Shown here: piece by piece, positions 35,501 through 43,925 of the stretch
Layout: every line of letters starts with the position of its first letter
Position numbering within the stretch: the first letter of the stretch is position 1
Source: Vibrio mediterranei
GTDB taxonomy: Bacteria; Pseudomonadota; Gammaproteobacteria; Enterobacterales; Vibrionaceae
Direction of reading: 5' to 3'
Length of the DNA stretch: 64,000 nt
NCBI RefSeq assembly: GCF_900088415.1
Contig: NZ_FLLQ01000012.1
Coordinates: 62,001 to 126,000, forward strand
Position numbers and translations under genes: made by a program
Notes under the pieces: model-generated
Told to the model about the DNA's origin: nothing
Seen by the model: only the letters and a program-made list of their open reading frames with translations
Database searches by the model: none

Positions 35501-35561
35501 GGTTGTTCCAGTGTTGTACAGTTTGTGTTTTGTCCGTGAACGTGAACCTATGAATATCTAG
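32538..35561 (+). CDS. RND family efflux transporter permease
   Basis: 1007-residue inner-membrane pump of the HAE-1 (AcrB-like) type with twelve helices and two large periplasmic loops. N-terminus FAQRPFLARIITIMVL; proton-relay aspartates in IIVDDSVIVAESIY of helix 4; the helix 10 region has GMTGVVVNNALVLIN, where AcrB has its relay lysine, here replaced by Asn. Drugs or envelope toxins are the likely substrates. Start is a TTG at 32538 (AAGAGG five bases upstream) or the ATG six bases later; I cannot decide. It follows the adaptor by nine bases. Confidence 0.92.
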   Translation: MTMFSLISYFAQRPFLARIITIMVLMMGVISLYTLKLQEYPDVAFESAEVTTHYPGATASDVEVNVTNPLEKELRTVKGINFFSSQSVDGFSAIELEFLPDVDSTQVMRDIQQAVDRVSGLPKDITNPPLVTQKQTSSFSVLSFGISAVGETQGNGELQEYAYHLERAISALSGVQTVTLSGYSEREFWVEIDPTKASRYQLTFAEISNAIVQSNLSQSGGMVRAKNSEQKLITMTQVQSAQEIGNIVIKALPSGTIVKVSDVAQVIDTFAKATQQGVINGQDAVLFDISNSGNADITKTVASIKALLEQEQTTYQGQFVFQYGMNLADDMSNRFTIVSTNGAIGLLLVLLVLSMVLKRQVAFWVSISIPFCILGVMIVLPMLGLNLDSITLAALLLVIGIIVDDSVIVAESIYQQKEAGKQGVEAAIEGTKAVIKPILASLTTTALVFIPMVFIPGIMGKVIVVIPITVITALLFSLGECTFTLPAHLSGSLESKRATSGKFTKVAGWYQRMLTKCLRYKKSVITAVIVVALAGMSLVMTLKLDIFPSQAAKYVEVHTEVKPGTSLENVRVMHARIEQAIKSLPVDELESFEMTYQSPVSTGRINLSDYSQRKRTADEIVAELNRKVASYSDQVFVKFSIDAGGPPPGEPIEVRVLGGLEHDRQQAVELVSKWLAEHSGLANVTNSEALKDPQLKIVPQHTWLAKYGLTVADLANTLRIAFDGEKITSTWLSTREVDIRMILNEDYRSLEKLATTKIYTSDGKQVPLSRLARVEQIDSPRLIKHYNGQREVTVTAQITDDALSSVALSNELLTELQGKYAATVTIDIGGEAEKTNETMSGFIVAFPSAMVAIYFVLAIMFNSLLQPLLVMAVIPFAVVASLMALVVHFQALSLFALIGVLGMTGVVVNNALVLINRINELRADGNCGVDAVIEASVSRLRPILLTSLTTVVGLLPLAYGIGGTDVYMGPMSLTLGYGLLFSLPIVLLVVPVLYSLCFVREREPMNI

Positions 35562-35771
35562 AGTGTATTTATAAGCAGTATGCGATTGATAGAAAAATAC
35601 GTCATGTGTATGCACTCATGCGTCATTTTGGGCGCATGGCTCCAATTTATGCCAATTTAGATAATTAATCTTTACATGTAGTATCTTAGCGTTAAGCTAA
35701 ATGGTGTTTGTTTTTTATGCCACTAGTTTCTTTATCCGAATTCTAAGAGACATAATCTATTGAGGTACACT

Positions 35772-36155
35772 ATGAGAAAAATGACATTGACCTTGCTAGC
35801 ACTTACCGTAGCCGTTAGTGGCAGTGTGTCTGCCCAAGAAGCGTTGACGGGGTGTGCGGCCAAAGAGCAGCGACTCAAAACCAAGCTGGAATATGCTAAA
35901 AAGTATAACAACACTCATGAGATCCAAAGCCTCGAATTAGCCATAGAGAATGTTCAAAATTACTGCACTGATGAAAAGCTCTATGAGGAACGAATGCAGA
36001 AAGTGGAGAGCAAGAAGAAAAAGGTAGCGGAAAGAGCTCAAGATCTGGAGCAAGCAAAAGCTAAGGGTGATCAGAAAAAAATCAAAAAAAAGGAGCGCAA
36101 ACTAGCGGATGCTGAAGAGGAATTACAGGAGGCAATTTCAGAGTTATCTGAGTGA
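35772..36155 (+). CDS. DUF1090 family periplasmic protein
   Basis: 127 residues from the ATG at 35772, which has TGAGG six bases upstream. Signal peptide ends at SVSA. The mature protein has two cysteines (TGCAAKEQRL and NYCTDEKL) and a long charged helix or coiled coil rich in Lys, Glu and Ala, the pattern of DUF1090 proteins such as E. coli YqjC. Periplasmic; the function of the family is not established. Monocistronic. Confidence 0.85.
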   Translation: MRKMTLTLLALTVAVSGSVSAQEALTGCAAKEQRLKTKLEYAKKYNNTHEIQSLELAIENVQNYCTDEKLYEERMQKVESKKKKVAERAQDLEQAKAKGDQKKIKKKERKLADAEEELQEAISELSE

Positions 36156-36254
36156 TTATTCTCTATTCGAAAGCACACAAATGGCTCCTGTAAGATCGAG
36201 TAGGCACTCTCGCGATAGAAGTGCCTACCAAGAACTGATTACTGTTTGTCGAAC

Positions 36255-36887
36255 TTATTGAAGCATGCTGGTATAAACCTGCTGGCCCAAAGTAGTTAAA
36301 GTGTATACCTTGCCGTTGTCCTTAGTTACTAGTCCACAGTTTACAAGTTGTCTTAAGTGGAAGTTGAATTTCGTATGATCCTCGATACCGACAATTCGGC
36401 ATAGATCCATGAACTTAATTTTGTGGTGTACTTTTAGTTGTCTCACTACGGTGCGGCGAATTGGGTTCGATAGTGCGCTGAATACTTGGTCACGAGACTC
36501 GGCATTTTGCACGTCCTTAGGAGAGCGCTCTGCATGAACACGTTTGAGTGTGACGGAGAGTGCGGAAAGGTTAAATGGTTTAGTCAGAAACTCATCAGCG
36601 CCTTTTTTCATGGCGTCAACCGCAAGGTCTACCGTAGCAAATGCGGTAGTGACAATTACACCAATATTGGGTTGGAATCGGCGTAGTGTTGTCAGCGCAT
36701 CAATGCCAGTGATTCCACCCATCACCACATCAAATAGGGCTAGGTCAAACGTCTTTTCTTTCGCGAGATCAAGAGCATCTTCGGCATTATCGACGGCGGT
36801 GACTTCAAAGCCTTCAAGTGACAATGCTTCCTCCAATACTTCTCTTAAGTCCGTATCATCTTCAGCTAAAAGTAGTTGCAGTTTCAT
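36255..36887 (-). CDS. Response regulator with ArsR-like winged-helix output
   Basis: 210 residues. The receiver domain (1-120) has acidic residues in LAEDDTD, phospho-acceptor D53 in LFDVVMGG and K103 in LTKPF. The output domain (about 130-210) is not OmpR, NarL or Fis type; FSALSNPIRRTVVRQL, a recognition helix near TKFNFHLRQLVNCGLV and a wing KDNGKVYTLT look like an ArsR-type winged helix. That combination is unusual in gammaproteobacteria. Its ATG overlaps the kinase stop as TAATG. Targets unknown; the large gap before the atp operon on the other side of the kinase gene is one possibility. Confidence 0.8.
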   Translation of the reverse strand: MKLQLLLAEDDTDLREVLEEALSLEGFEVTAVDNAEDALDLAKEKTFDLALFDVVMGGITGIDALTTLRRFQPNIGVIVTTAFATVDLAVDAMKKGADEFLTKPFNLSALSVTLKRVHAERSPKDVQNAESRDQVFSALSNPIRRTVVRQLKVHHKIKFMDLCRIVGIEDHTKFNFHLRQLVNCGLVTKDNGKVYTLTTLGQQVYTSMLQ

Positions 36888-38263
36888 TATTTAACTCCTG
36901 GTAGTTTGAACTCAACAAGTAGCCCCGGGCAAACATTCGAGAATGTAATAGAGCCGTTATGTTGTGTGGCAATTTGTTTAACGAGGGCAAGGCCCATACC
37001 GGTACCTTTGCCTTTTGGTTTAGTGGTAAAGAAAGGTTGTGTCGCCTTCTCTAAGGTTTTAGGGGACATTCCTGTACCCCAGTCGCGTACTTTCAATGAC
37101 ACTTTGTCATGATCTTTTTGAACTCTGATGGCCAGCTTGCGTTGATTGGCGCTGGCATCAAGAGCATTGGATACAAGGTTGATAACGACTTCTTCAAGCA
37201 AGGCTTTATCGCCTCTGACATAGAGTTTAGGGTCGATATCTAACGTCAGGTCATATTGAGCAAGACGGTAGCGAAGCATATCGAGAGCGGCATTCACTAT
37301 GCTCTCAACATGCACTCGCTCCCGCTCAATACTGTGCTGATGTGAGTAACGTAGTACTTCTTGGCTTATGCAAGCCGCTCGCTCAAGTCCTCGACGTATA
37401 CGGACGATTTGACGGTCTGCGATTTCTTGGTTCTCGCGATTCTGCTCTAACAAATCACAACTCATAAGAGCACTGCTAATAGGTGTTTTTATTTCATGGG
37501 CGATGGCTGAAGATAGTTCTCCAAGCTCTTTTAACTTCTGATTTTGTAAAGACAGTGATAGTGCCTCTTCTATTTGTTGTTTTCTTTCGAGATCAAACAT
37601 CTTCAATGCTTGCCACAGTGTTGCCAATAGCATGACAGCACCAACACAGCGGAAGACCAAGACCCAAGCTCCATACTGAGCAAAAACAAGGGCGCTGCCG
37701 AGGCCGTATATGAAAAAGGCAATGCCAGATAGCAAGAAGTACAGATGGTTGGGAACATCTTGTTCTTCTAACTGTTTTGAATACAACGCAAGACCAACCC
37801 CTGCAACACAACTAGCGATCAAGCTAAAAAGGAGTCGTGCGTTGCGAGTGGCGCTAATGGTAAAGGCGTAAAAATCCTGAGTAGAAAACTGATAGAAGGA
37901 AACCGCGAGTAAGAGAGTCGCTAGGCCTAACCAGACACGGCGAACGGTTTTAGCAATAGTGGCATCTAGAAGTTCGGTCATCTTCCATGCGAATAGGTTT
38001 AAAGGAAGATAGGCAATAACAAACTTTAATAGAAGTAGTACTTCCATCGGTTTCGTAATGACGAACTCTTGTTGGTAAATAGCAAGATACAATTCGCTCC
38101 ACTCATGGAAGCCAAGCACCAATCCAGAAATGCCTAAGTAAGGAAGAACTTTAGCAATTTTTATTTCACTGCTGGACATATCGCGCAGTAATATCGCGAA
38201 AAATAGCGTTATAAATGCTAGTCCGTAAATGAGATAAATCTTAAATACAAAGAGAGTATCCAT
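36887..38263 (-). CDS. Sensor histidine kinase with multi-helix membrane domain
   Basis: 458 residues. The first ~215 residues contain about seven hydrophobic segments with hardly any periplasmic domain, so the signal may be sensed in or near the membrane. A short coiled coil leads to the H-box ELSSAIAHEIKTPISSAL at about residue 250. N-box VVINLVSNALDAS, G1 VRDWGTGMS and FFTTKPKGKGTGMGLALV follow. It overlaps the downstream regulator gene (TAATG). A CRP-like site lies about 50 bases upstream of its start. Confidence 0.88.
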   Translation of the reverse strand: MDTLFVFKIYLIYGLAFITLFFAILLRDMSSSEIKIAKVLPYLGISGLVLGFHEWSELYLAIYQQEFVITKPMEVLLLLKFVIAYLPLNLFAWKMTELLDATIAKTVRRVWLGLATLLLAVSFYQFSTQDFYAFTISATRNARLLFSLIASCVAGVGLALYSKQLEEQDVPNHLYFLLSGIAFFIYGLGSALVFAQYGAWVLVFRCVGAVMLLATLWQALKMFDLERKQQIEEALSLSLQNQKLKELGELSSAIAHEIKTPISSALMSCDLLEQNRENQEIADRQIVRIRRGLERAACISQEVLRYSHQHSIERERVHVESIVNAALDMLRYRLAQYDLTLDIDPKLYVRGDKALLEEVVINLVSNALDASANQRKLAIRVQKDHDKVSLKVRDWGTGMSPKTLEKATQPFFTTKPKGKGTGMGLALVKQIATQHNGSITFSNVCPGLLVEFKLPGVK

Positions 38264-38314
38264 GAGTAATATTGTTTACAAGATAATCAGTATTAGTGTT
38301 ATAGCACTTCTCTA

Positions 38315-38330
38315 TGTGATCTCTATCACT
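38315..38330. promoter_or_regulatory. CRP-like site before kinase gene
   Basis: TGTGA-N6-TCACT differs from the CRP consensus TGTGA-N6-TCACA only at the last base. It lies 52 bases upstream of the kinase start. Prediction only. Confidence 0.45.
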
Positions 38331-38529
38331 GATATCTTACTTTCTATTTTTGAAAATGAACAAATGTAAGAATGTATAAAAACATATTAAGGCATTGATA
38401 TATAAGGGTTGGCGGTGGGATTGTTGAGTGATTTGTCGCTAGGTTGTTACTAATGTAGTTAACTTGAGTGACAAAGCGTTACATTAACGAAGCGTGGTGG
38501 TAGAAGGAAAATTTATAAGGACTAGAAAT

Positions 38530-38592
38530 AAAAAAATCACTCCTTGAAAGTCTATTCTGTTGGGTGGGGAAGAATAAACGATCAAGGAGTGA
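38530..38592 (-). ncRNA. Minus-strand hairpin plus T7: terminator of a possible small RNA
   Basis: On the minus strand TCACTCCTTGA pairs with TCAAGGAGTGA (11 bp). An inner stem TATTCT/AGAATA encloses a C-rich loop. The structure is followed by seven T. No coding gene on this strand ends here, so it may terminate a short RNA starting near 38600-38650. A possible TTGATA and TATATT pair lies at 38634-38639 and 38607-38612, but the spacing is long. Extent and existence are inferred. Confidence 0.35.
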
Positions 38593-38954
38593 AATATAAT
38601 TAAGCAAATATAATCTAAGTTGATAAGTGTATTTATCAAAAAATAGTAAAGGTTAAATGTAAATAACTAAAGAGTTCACATCCTTGTGAATAAGTTAGTC
38701 TGTAAGTATTGGCTTACTATATAAACGTAGCTTGATCATTAATGGAATACAAATAAATAAATCCTCCAAAAATGAAATGATAAGTTTCGCTAATTATTAT
38801 TTATATTATCACTTTGTTGGGTGTATCTTTCTTCTCGCAAGCTGTGTAGATAAATAACTACATTTTGCGTCGATGATAAATTTAGTTATCCATTAATTAA
38901 TTTAGTAGGTAATTAAATTTATCAATATGTTTTAAATACAATTAAGGATTGCTG

Positions 38955-39365
38955 ATGCAAGCTAGTATCCCCAGCGAAGATATAATGCTAGCTGGGAAGC
39001 GGATATTATACAGCCAGTTGATGCTTGGGTCGGTATTTATACTCTACGAGCTCTTTTTTAAAGACAAACTAGATATAGAATCGGCGTTAATCGGGGTGAT
39101 TATTGCAGTTGTACCTCCGTTCATAGGCATGATATTCGCGTCGCTAAAAGCTAAATATAAGCCGCAACAAAATTTAAAAGATCTGATGCGTTTGAGTCGC
39201 AATATCAAGATGATCTACACCATAGTGATGTTCATTTTGACATTTCGATTTATGGAACTGAGTAACGTTACTGTATTAGCCGGATATTGCATTACGGTAT
39301 TAGGTTTCTTTATCAGTCCAATGCTTAAAGATCAGCAAACCATTGAACTACAGAGGAAAGCGTAA
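38955..39365 (+). CDS. atpI: ATP synthase subunit I
   Basis: 136 residues with four hydrophobic segments, first in an operon with all eight ATP synthase structural genes, the standard place of atpI. AtpI helps assemble the c-ring. The ATG at 38955 has AAGGA six bases upstream; the TTG six bases earlier has none. Weak primary conservation is normal for this subunit, so the call rests on position, size and topology. It overlaps atpB by TAATG. Confidence 0.85.
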   Translation: MQASIPSEDIMLAGKRILYSQLMLGSVFILYELFFKDKLDIESALIGVIIAVVPPFIGMIFASLKAKYKPQQNLKDLMRLSRNIKMIYTIVMFILTFRFMELSNVTVLAGYCITVLGFFISPMLKDQQTIELQRKA

Positions 39366-40135
39366 TGGAAAACGTTCAATCAGCACATGACTATATTGAA
39401 CACCATTTGACGTTCTGGACTTCGGGTGATGGTTTTTGGGGCATAAACCTAGACTCAATGTTGATGGTTTGGTTACTGGGTATCGTCTTTATCGTAGGCT
39501 TTCGCTATGCGGTTTCCAAGGCGACAAGTGGGGTTCCTAGCCGATTGCAATGTCTCGTTGAATTGGTGTTTGAGTTTGTCGACGGACTGGTAAAAGAAAT
39601 TTTCCAAGCACAAGATAAACTAATAGGTCCATTGGCTCTGACTATCTTTGTTTGGGTATTCTTGATGAATGCTATCGATTTATTACCTATCGATTTTATT
39701 CCAGCCTTTACCCGAGCAATAGGACTTGGTCACTTTAGAGACCTACCATCAGCGGATGTTAATGTCACCATGTCAATGGCGTTAGGAGTATTTATTCTAG
39801 TCCTTGGTTATACCTTTAAACATAAAGGCATAAAAGGATTTATTAAAGAACTGACTACTCAGCCATTTTCACATCCTTTGTTATATCCGGTGAACCTGGT
39901 TCTTGAATTAGTCACACTAATTTCAAAACCTATTTCATTAGGTCTGCGACTATTTGGCAATATGTATGCGGGTGAGATGATATTTATTCTTATCGCACTA
40001 ATGCCATGGTGGATGCAATGGGCGTTAAGTGTTCCGTGGGCATTGTTCCATATATTAATTGTCGGATTACAAGCGTTTATATTTATGGTTCTCACTGTTG
40101 TCTATATGGGCATGGCAGTAGAAGAACATCACTAA
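39365..40135 (+). CDS. atpB: ATP synthase F0 subunit a
   Basis: 256 residues, five or six membrane helices, forming the half channels that lead protons to the c-ring. The essential arginine is in SLGLRLFGNMYAGEM, and FMNAIDLLPIDFIP earlier is also typical. Its start overlaps the atpI stop. In E. coli the homologue is about 271 residues, so this copy is slightly shorter. It is second in the operon. Confidence 0.95.
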   Translation: MENVQSAHDYIEHHLTFWTSGDGFWGINLDSMLMVWLLGIVFIVGFRYAVSKATSGVPSRLQCLVELVFEFVDGLVKEIFQAQDKLIGPLALTIFVWVFLMNAIDLLPIDFIPAFTRAIGLGHFRDLPSADVNVTMSMALGVFILVLGYTFKHKGIKGFIKELTTQPFSHPLLYPVNLVLELVTLISKPISLGLRLFGNMYAGEMIFILIALMPWWMQWALSVPWALFHILIVGLQAFIFMVLTVVYMGMAVEEHH

Positions 40136-40175
40136 TTCAAACTTAATTTACTAAATATATTTCTCAGGAGTTGTT

Positions 40176-40412
40176 ATGGATATTGTAAGTGCTGTTTTAT
40201 ATGTAGCAGGTGCACTTCTAATTGGTCTTGGTGCGGCGGGTGCGGCAGCAGGTATCGGTAACCTTGCCGGTAAATACCTAGAGGGTGTGGCACGTCAACC
40301 AGATTTAACCCCGATGCTTCGTACTCAGTTCTTCATCATGATGGGTCTAGTGGATGCGGTTCCTATGATTGGTGTTGGTATTGGCCTCTACATCATCTTC
40401 GCAGTGGCTTAA
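40176..40412 (+). CDS. atpE: ATP synthase F0 subunit c
   Basis: 78-residue hairpin of two helices forming the rotor ring. Helix 1 has the GAAGAAAGIGN glycine/alanine repeat, the loop has ARQPDL, and helix 2 has the ion-binding carboxylate D60 in MGLVDAVPM. There is no Glu-Ser/Gln sodium signature, so proton coupling is expected. A good CAGGAG site precedes the ATG. Confidence 0.95.
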   Translation: MDIVSAVLYVAGALLIGLGAAGAAAGIGNLAGKYLEGVARQPDLTPMLRTQFFIMMGLVDAVPMIGVGIGLYIIFAVA

Positions 40413-40447
40413 TTGATTTTTAATAAGTAAACATTGGTGAGGATGTT

Positions 40448-40918
40448 ATGAACCTAAATGCAACCATGCTGGGTCAAGCAATCTCCTTCGTTATCTTTGT
40501 TTGGCTTTGCATGAAATATGTGTGGCCACCATTGGTAACACTGCTTGACGAGCGTCGAGACGAAATCGCGACTGGTATTAAGAATACTGCAGCCGCGGCA
40601 AAAGAACTTGAACTAGCAAAAGCAAACGGTGAGAGCATCGTTGCGGAAGCGCGCGAAAAAGCACAATCCATTATTGAGTTAGGACAGCAACGTCAAAACC
40701 AATTAGTGGAAGAAGCGGCAGAGCTAGCGCAAAAAGAGAAAGCGAAAATCATCGCTGAAGGTAAAGCTGAGGTAGAGAGCGAAAAGAGCAAGGTTCGTCA
40801 GGAGCTGAAATCTGAAATGGCAGATTTAGTGATTGAAAGTGCCAGCAAACTGATTCGCAAAAACCTTGATTCTAAGAGTAACCGTGAGCTTGTTGAGCAC
40901 ATGATTAGCGAAATGTAG
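40448..40918 (+). CDS. atpF: ATP synthase F0 subunit b
   Basis: 156 residues, the same length as E. coli AtpF. One N-terminal membrane helix (about residues 5-25, ISFVIFVWLCMKYVWPP) is followed by a long charged coiled coil rich in Ala, Glu and Lys that forms the peripheral stalk dimer and ends in SKLIRKNLD. It is followed by atpH after 11 bases. Confidence 0.95.
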   Translation: MNLNATMLGQAISFVIFVWLCMKYVWPPLVTLLDERRDEIATGIKNTAAAAKELELAKANGESIVAEAREKAQSIIELGQQRQNQLVEEAAELAQKEKAKIIAEGKAEVESEKSKVRQELKSEMADLVIESASKLIRKNLDSKSNRELVEHMISEM

Positions 40919-40929
40919 GGGTAAATCAG

Positions 40930-41472
40930 ATGAATGACTTTACCTCAATTGCTCAACCCTATGCCAAAGCTGCGTTTGACTTTGCCCTTGATGAGGCACT
41001 GCTCGATGAGTGGGGACAAGCGTTAGGGCTTTTAAAAATGGTGGTATCACAGCCAGCGGTCGTCGAGGTGATTGAAGACCTTGAAGAAGAAAGTTCAGAG
41101 CAAGTCTTGCTCGATATGATACTGACCTCGTGTGATGAGTGGCTTAGCCAATACGTTAAGAACTTCTTACGTGTTATGGCTGAAAACAAGAGACTCAAGC
41201 TACTGGCAACCACTGTTGAGCTGTTCTTTGAAATGAAAGCGGAATATGAAAAAACCATGGAAGTTTTGGTTTACACCGCAGAGCCATTGGAACAAGACCA
41301 ATTGGTGGACATTAAGAACGCGCTTGAAGCTAAGTTTGGCAAAACGGTAACGATAGAACAGCAAATTGATCCATCCCTTGTTGGTGGAGTGATGATTAAA
41401 GCGGGCGAGCAGGTGTTAGATGGAAGTATTTACTCATCGTTACACCGTCTTGCTGTCAACCTACACGCATAG
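40930..41472 (+). CDS. atpH: ATP synthase F1 subunit delta
   Basis: 180 residues (E. coli 177). The N-terminal helical domain starts FTSIAQPYAKAAFDFAL, the family pattern; the C-terminal part has IDPSLVGGVMIKAGEQVLDGSI, the other delta signature. It joins the b dimer to the top of F1. The sequence between is acidic and divergent. It is followed by atpA after 12 bases. Confidence 0.95.
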   Translation: MNDFTSIAQPYAKAAFDFALDEALLDEWGQALGLLKMVVSQPAVVEVIEDLEEESSEQVLLDMILTSCDEWLSQYVKNFLRVMAENKRLKLLATTVELFFEMKAEYEKTMEVLVYTAEPLEQDQLVDIKNALEAKFGKTVTIEQQIDPSLVGGVMIKAGEQVLDGSIYSSLHRLAVNLHA

Positions 41473-41484
41473 TAGGGGAAAGAG

Positions 41485-43023
41485 ATGCAATTGAATTCAA
41501 ATGAAATTAGTGAACTGATCAGAGAGCGCATCGCCAATTTTGACATGGCGAGTGAGGCGAGAAATGAAGGAACCATCATTTCGGTCAGTGACGGTATTAT
41601 CACCATTCACGGTCTTGCGGATGCTATGCAAGGTGAGATGATTGAGTTACCAGATAACCGTTTTGCCCTAGCGCTTAACTTAGAACGCCACTCTGTTGGT
41701 GCGGTAGTGATGGGCCCTTATGCTGACCTTTGTGAAGGGATGAAGGTCCGTGGTACGGGTCGTATCTTAGAAGTGCCAGTTGGCCCTGCGCTGCTTGGCC
41801 GTGTGGTGAACACTTTAGGTCAGCCTATCGATGGCAAAGGCGAAGTGAAAGCTGAACGCTTTGACCCTGTAGAAGTGATTGCACCGGGTGTAATCGACCG
41901 TAAATCAGTGGATGAGCCAATTCAAACTGGTTACAAAGCGGTTGATGCTATGGTGCCAATCGGTCGAGGTCAGCGTGAGCTGATTATCGGTGACCGTCAA
42001 ACAGGTAAGACGGCGATGGCTATCGATGCCATCATCAACCAACGTGACACTGGCGTTAAATGTATTTATGTCGCGATTGGCCAAAAAGCCTCAACGATTG
42101 CTAACGTGGTTCGTAAGCTAGAGGAGCATGGCGCACTAGCAAACACCATTATTGTGGTGGCGTCAGCATCAGAATCTGCTGCATTACAATACCTGGCACC
42201 ATATTCAGGCTGCACCATGGGTGAATATTTCCGTGACCGCGGCGAAGATGCATTGATCATCTACGATGACCTGTCTAAACAAGCTGTTGCTTACCGTCAA
42301 ATCTCACTACTACTAAAACGCCCACCGGGTCGTGAAGCGTTCCCAGGTGATGTTTTCTATCTTCACTCACGTCTTCTAGAGCGCGCAGCTCGAGTTAATG
42401 AGGGTTATGTAGAGCGTTTTACTAATGGTGAAGTTAAAGGTCGTACTGGCTCGTTAACCGCATTACCGATCATCGAAACACAAGCGGGTGACGTATCTGC
42501 GTTTGTACCGACTAACGTTATCTCAATTACCGATGGTCAAATCTTCTTGCAGACTCAGTTGTTTAACTCTGGCTTACGCCCTGCTGTGGACCCTGGTATC
42601 TCAGTATCGCGTGTAGGTGGTGCAGCACAAACCAAGATCATCAAGAAGCTCTCTGGAGGTATTCGTACCGCATTGGCTCAGTACCGCGAGCTAGCTGCCT
42701 TCGCGCAGTTCTCATCTGACTTAGATGAAGCGACTCGTAAGCAGCTTGACCACGGTGAAAAAGTGACTGAACTCATGAAGCAAAAGCAGTACGCACCAAT
42801 GTCTGTTGCGAATCAAGCATTAGTCATCTTCGCAGCCGAAAAGGGTTTCTTGGAAGATGTGGCACTGAACAAGCTCGCGGAGTTTGAAGATGGTTTGGTG
42901 GCTTTTGCCAAACAGACTCAAGCTGATCTACTCGAAGAGATCAACAAAACTGGTGATTACAACAAGGAAATCGAAGGCAAGCTTTATACGCTGCTAGAAG
43001 AGTTTTCTGCGCTGCAATATTAA
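41485..43023 (+). CDS. atpA: ATP synthase F1 subunit alpha
   Basis: 512 residues. Regulatory nucleotide-binding subunit with Walker A GDRQTGKT at about residue 170, Walker B region LIIYDDLSKQ, and PAVDPGISVSRVGGAAQ, the alpha/beta family signature. Codon use here is more biased toward common codons than in flanking genes, typical of well-expressed genes. Three alpha and three beta subunits form the F1 head on the cytoplasmic side. Confidence 0.97.
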   Translation: MQLNSNEISELIRERIANFDMASEARNEGTIISVSDGIITIHGLADAMQGEMIELPDNRFALALNLERHSVGAVVMGPYADLCEGMKVRGTGRILEVPVGPALLGRVVNTLGQPIDGKGEVKAERFDPVEVIAPGVIDRKSVDEPIQTGYKAVDAMVPIGRGQRELIIGDRQTGKTAMAIDAIINQRDTGVKCIYVAIGQKASTIANVVRKLEEHGALANTIIVVASASESAALQYLAPYSGCTMGEYFRDRGEDALIIYDDLSKQAVAYRQISLLLKRPPGREAFPGDVFYLHSRLLERAARVNEGYVERFTNGEVKGRTGSLTALPIIETQAGDVSAFVPTNVISITDGQIFLQTQLFNSGLRPAVDPGISVSRVGGAAQTKIIKKLSGGIRTALAQYRELAAFAQFSSDLDEATRKQLDHGEKVTELMKQKQYAPMSVANQALVIFAAEKGFLEDVALNKLAEFEDGLVAFAKQTQADLLEEINKTGDYNKEIEGKLYTLLEEFSALQY

Positions 43024-43047
43024 CCATCAACCAAGTAGGAGTCAGTA

Positions 43048-43905
43048 ATGGCAAATACCAAAGAGATACGCACCAAGATTGCGAGTATTCAAAGTACTCA
43101 GAAAATCACCAGTGCGATGGAGATGGTGGCGGCAAGCAAAATGCGTAAGGTTCAAGACAATATGGAAGCGTCTCGACCTTATGCAGACAACATGAAAAAA
43201 GTAATCAGTCACGTGTCTGGCGGTACGTTGGAATATAGCCATCCGTATCTGCAAGAGAGAGAAGTTAAGCGGGTTGCTTACATCATTATCTCTTCAGACC
43301 GAGGCTTATGTGGCGGTTTAAATACCAACTTGTTCCGAAAAGTTTTGTCTGAAATGCAAAGCTGGCAGGAGCAAGGTGTCGAAGTTGACACCACATTGAT
43401 TGGTTCAAAAGCAATCAGCTTTTTTCAATCATCAGGGCGTGTCATTGCTCAAACCTCAGGTTTGGGAGACCACCCAAAGCTCGAAGAGCTACTGGGTACT
43501 GTCCACGCCATGATGGAGCATTACGCAGAAGGGCAGATAGACCGACTATTTCTGGTTTATAGCCAATTTGTAAACACCATGACGCAACAACCTACCGTGA
43601 TGCAGCTGTTACCGTTTCCTAAGCAAGAAGAAGCGGAAAAAGAGACACGTTGGGACTACATCTACGAGCAAGCACCAAGAGATATCTTGGACCATTTGAT
43701 GCTGCGCTACGTTGAGTCTCTTGTGTATCAAGGTGTGGTAGAGAGCATTGCTTGTGAACAAGCAGCGCGAATGGTTGCGATGAGAGCCGCAACGGACAAT
43801 GCAGGTCAGTTAATTGATGACTTGCAACTCGTGTTCAACAAAGCACGTCAGGCAGCGATCACTCAAGAGTTGAGTGAGATTACCGCCGGCGCTCAAGCGG
43901 TGTAA
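43048..43905 (+). CDS. atpG: ATP synthase F1 subunit gamma
   Basis: 285 residues. The N-terminal helix KEIRTKIASIQSTQKITSAMEMVAASKMRK and the C-terminal helix region MRAATDNAGQLIDDLQLVFNKARQAAITQEL form the rotating coiled-coil shaft. ISSDRGLCGGLNTN is the central family motif. Length is close to the E. coli protein (287). Ends with ITAGAQAV, the usual tail. Confidence 0.96.
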   Translation: MANTKEIRTKIASIQSTQKITSAMEMVAASKMRKVQDNMEASRPYADNMKKVISHVSGGTLEYSHPYLQEREVKRVAYIIISSDRGLCGGLNTNLFRKVLSEMQSWQEQGVEVDTTLIGSKAISFFQSSGRVIAQTSGLGDHPKLEELLGTVHAMMEHYAEGQIDRLFLVYSQFVNTMTQQPTVMQLLPFPKQEEAEKETRWDYIYEQAPRDILDHLMLRYVESLVYQGVVESIACEQAARMVAMRAATDNAGQLIDDLQLVFNKARQAAITQELSEITAGAQAV

Positions 43906-43925
43906 CAGGATTCAGAGGTAAGATT

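Larger units (their letters stand above)
38264..38954. other. Long intergenic region before the ATP synthase operon
   Basis: About 690 AT-rich bases between the divergent kinase and atpI. It holds a CRP-like site near the kinase, a hairpin with T-run on the minus strand (38530-38592), and a small TTCACA/TGTGAA stem near 38680. No convincing ORF. It is long for a simple divergent promoter region and may carry a small RNA. Confidence 0.6.

Noticed and set aside
36200..36228. GTAGGCACT/AGTGCCTAC hairpin between the DUF1090 and regulator genes as a terminator
   Set aside because: The stem is good but no T-run follows on either strand, so terminator function is not supported.
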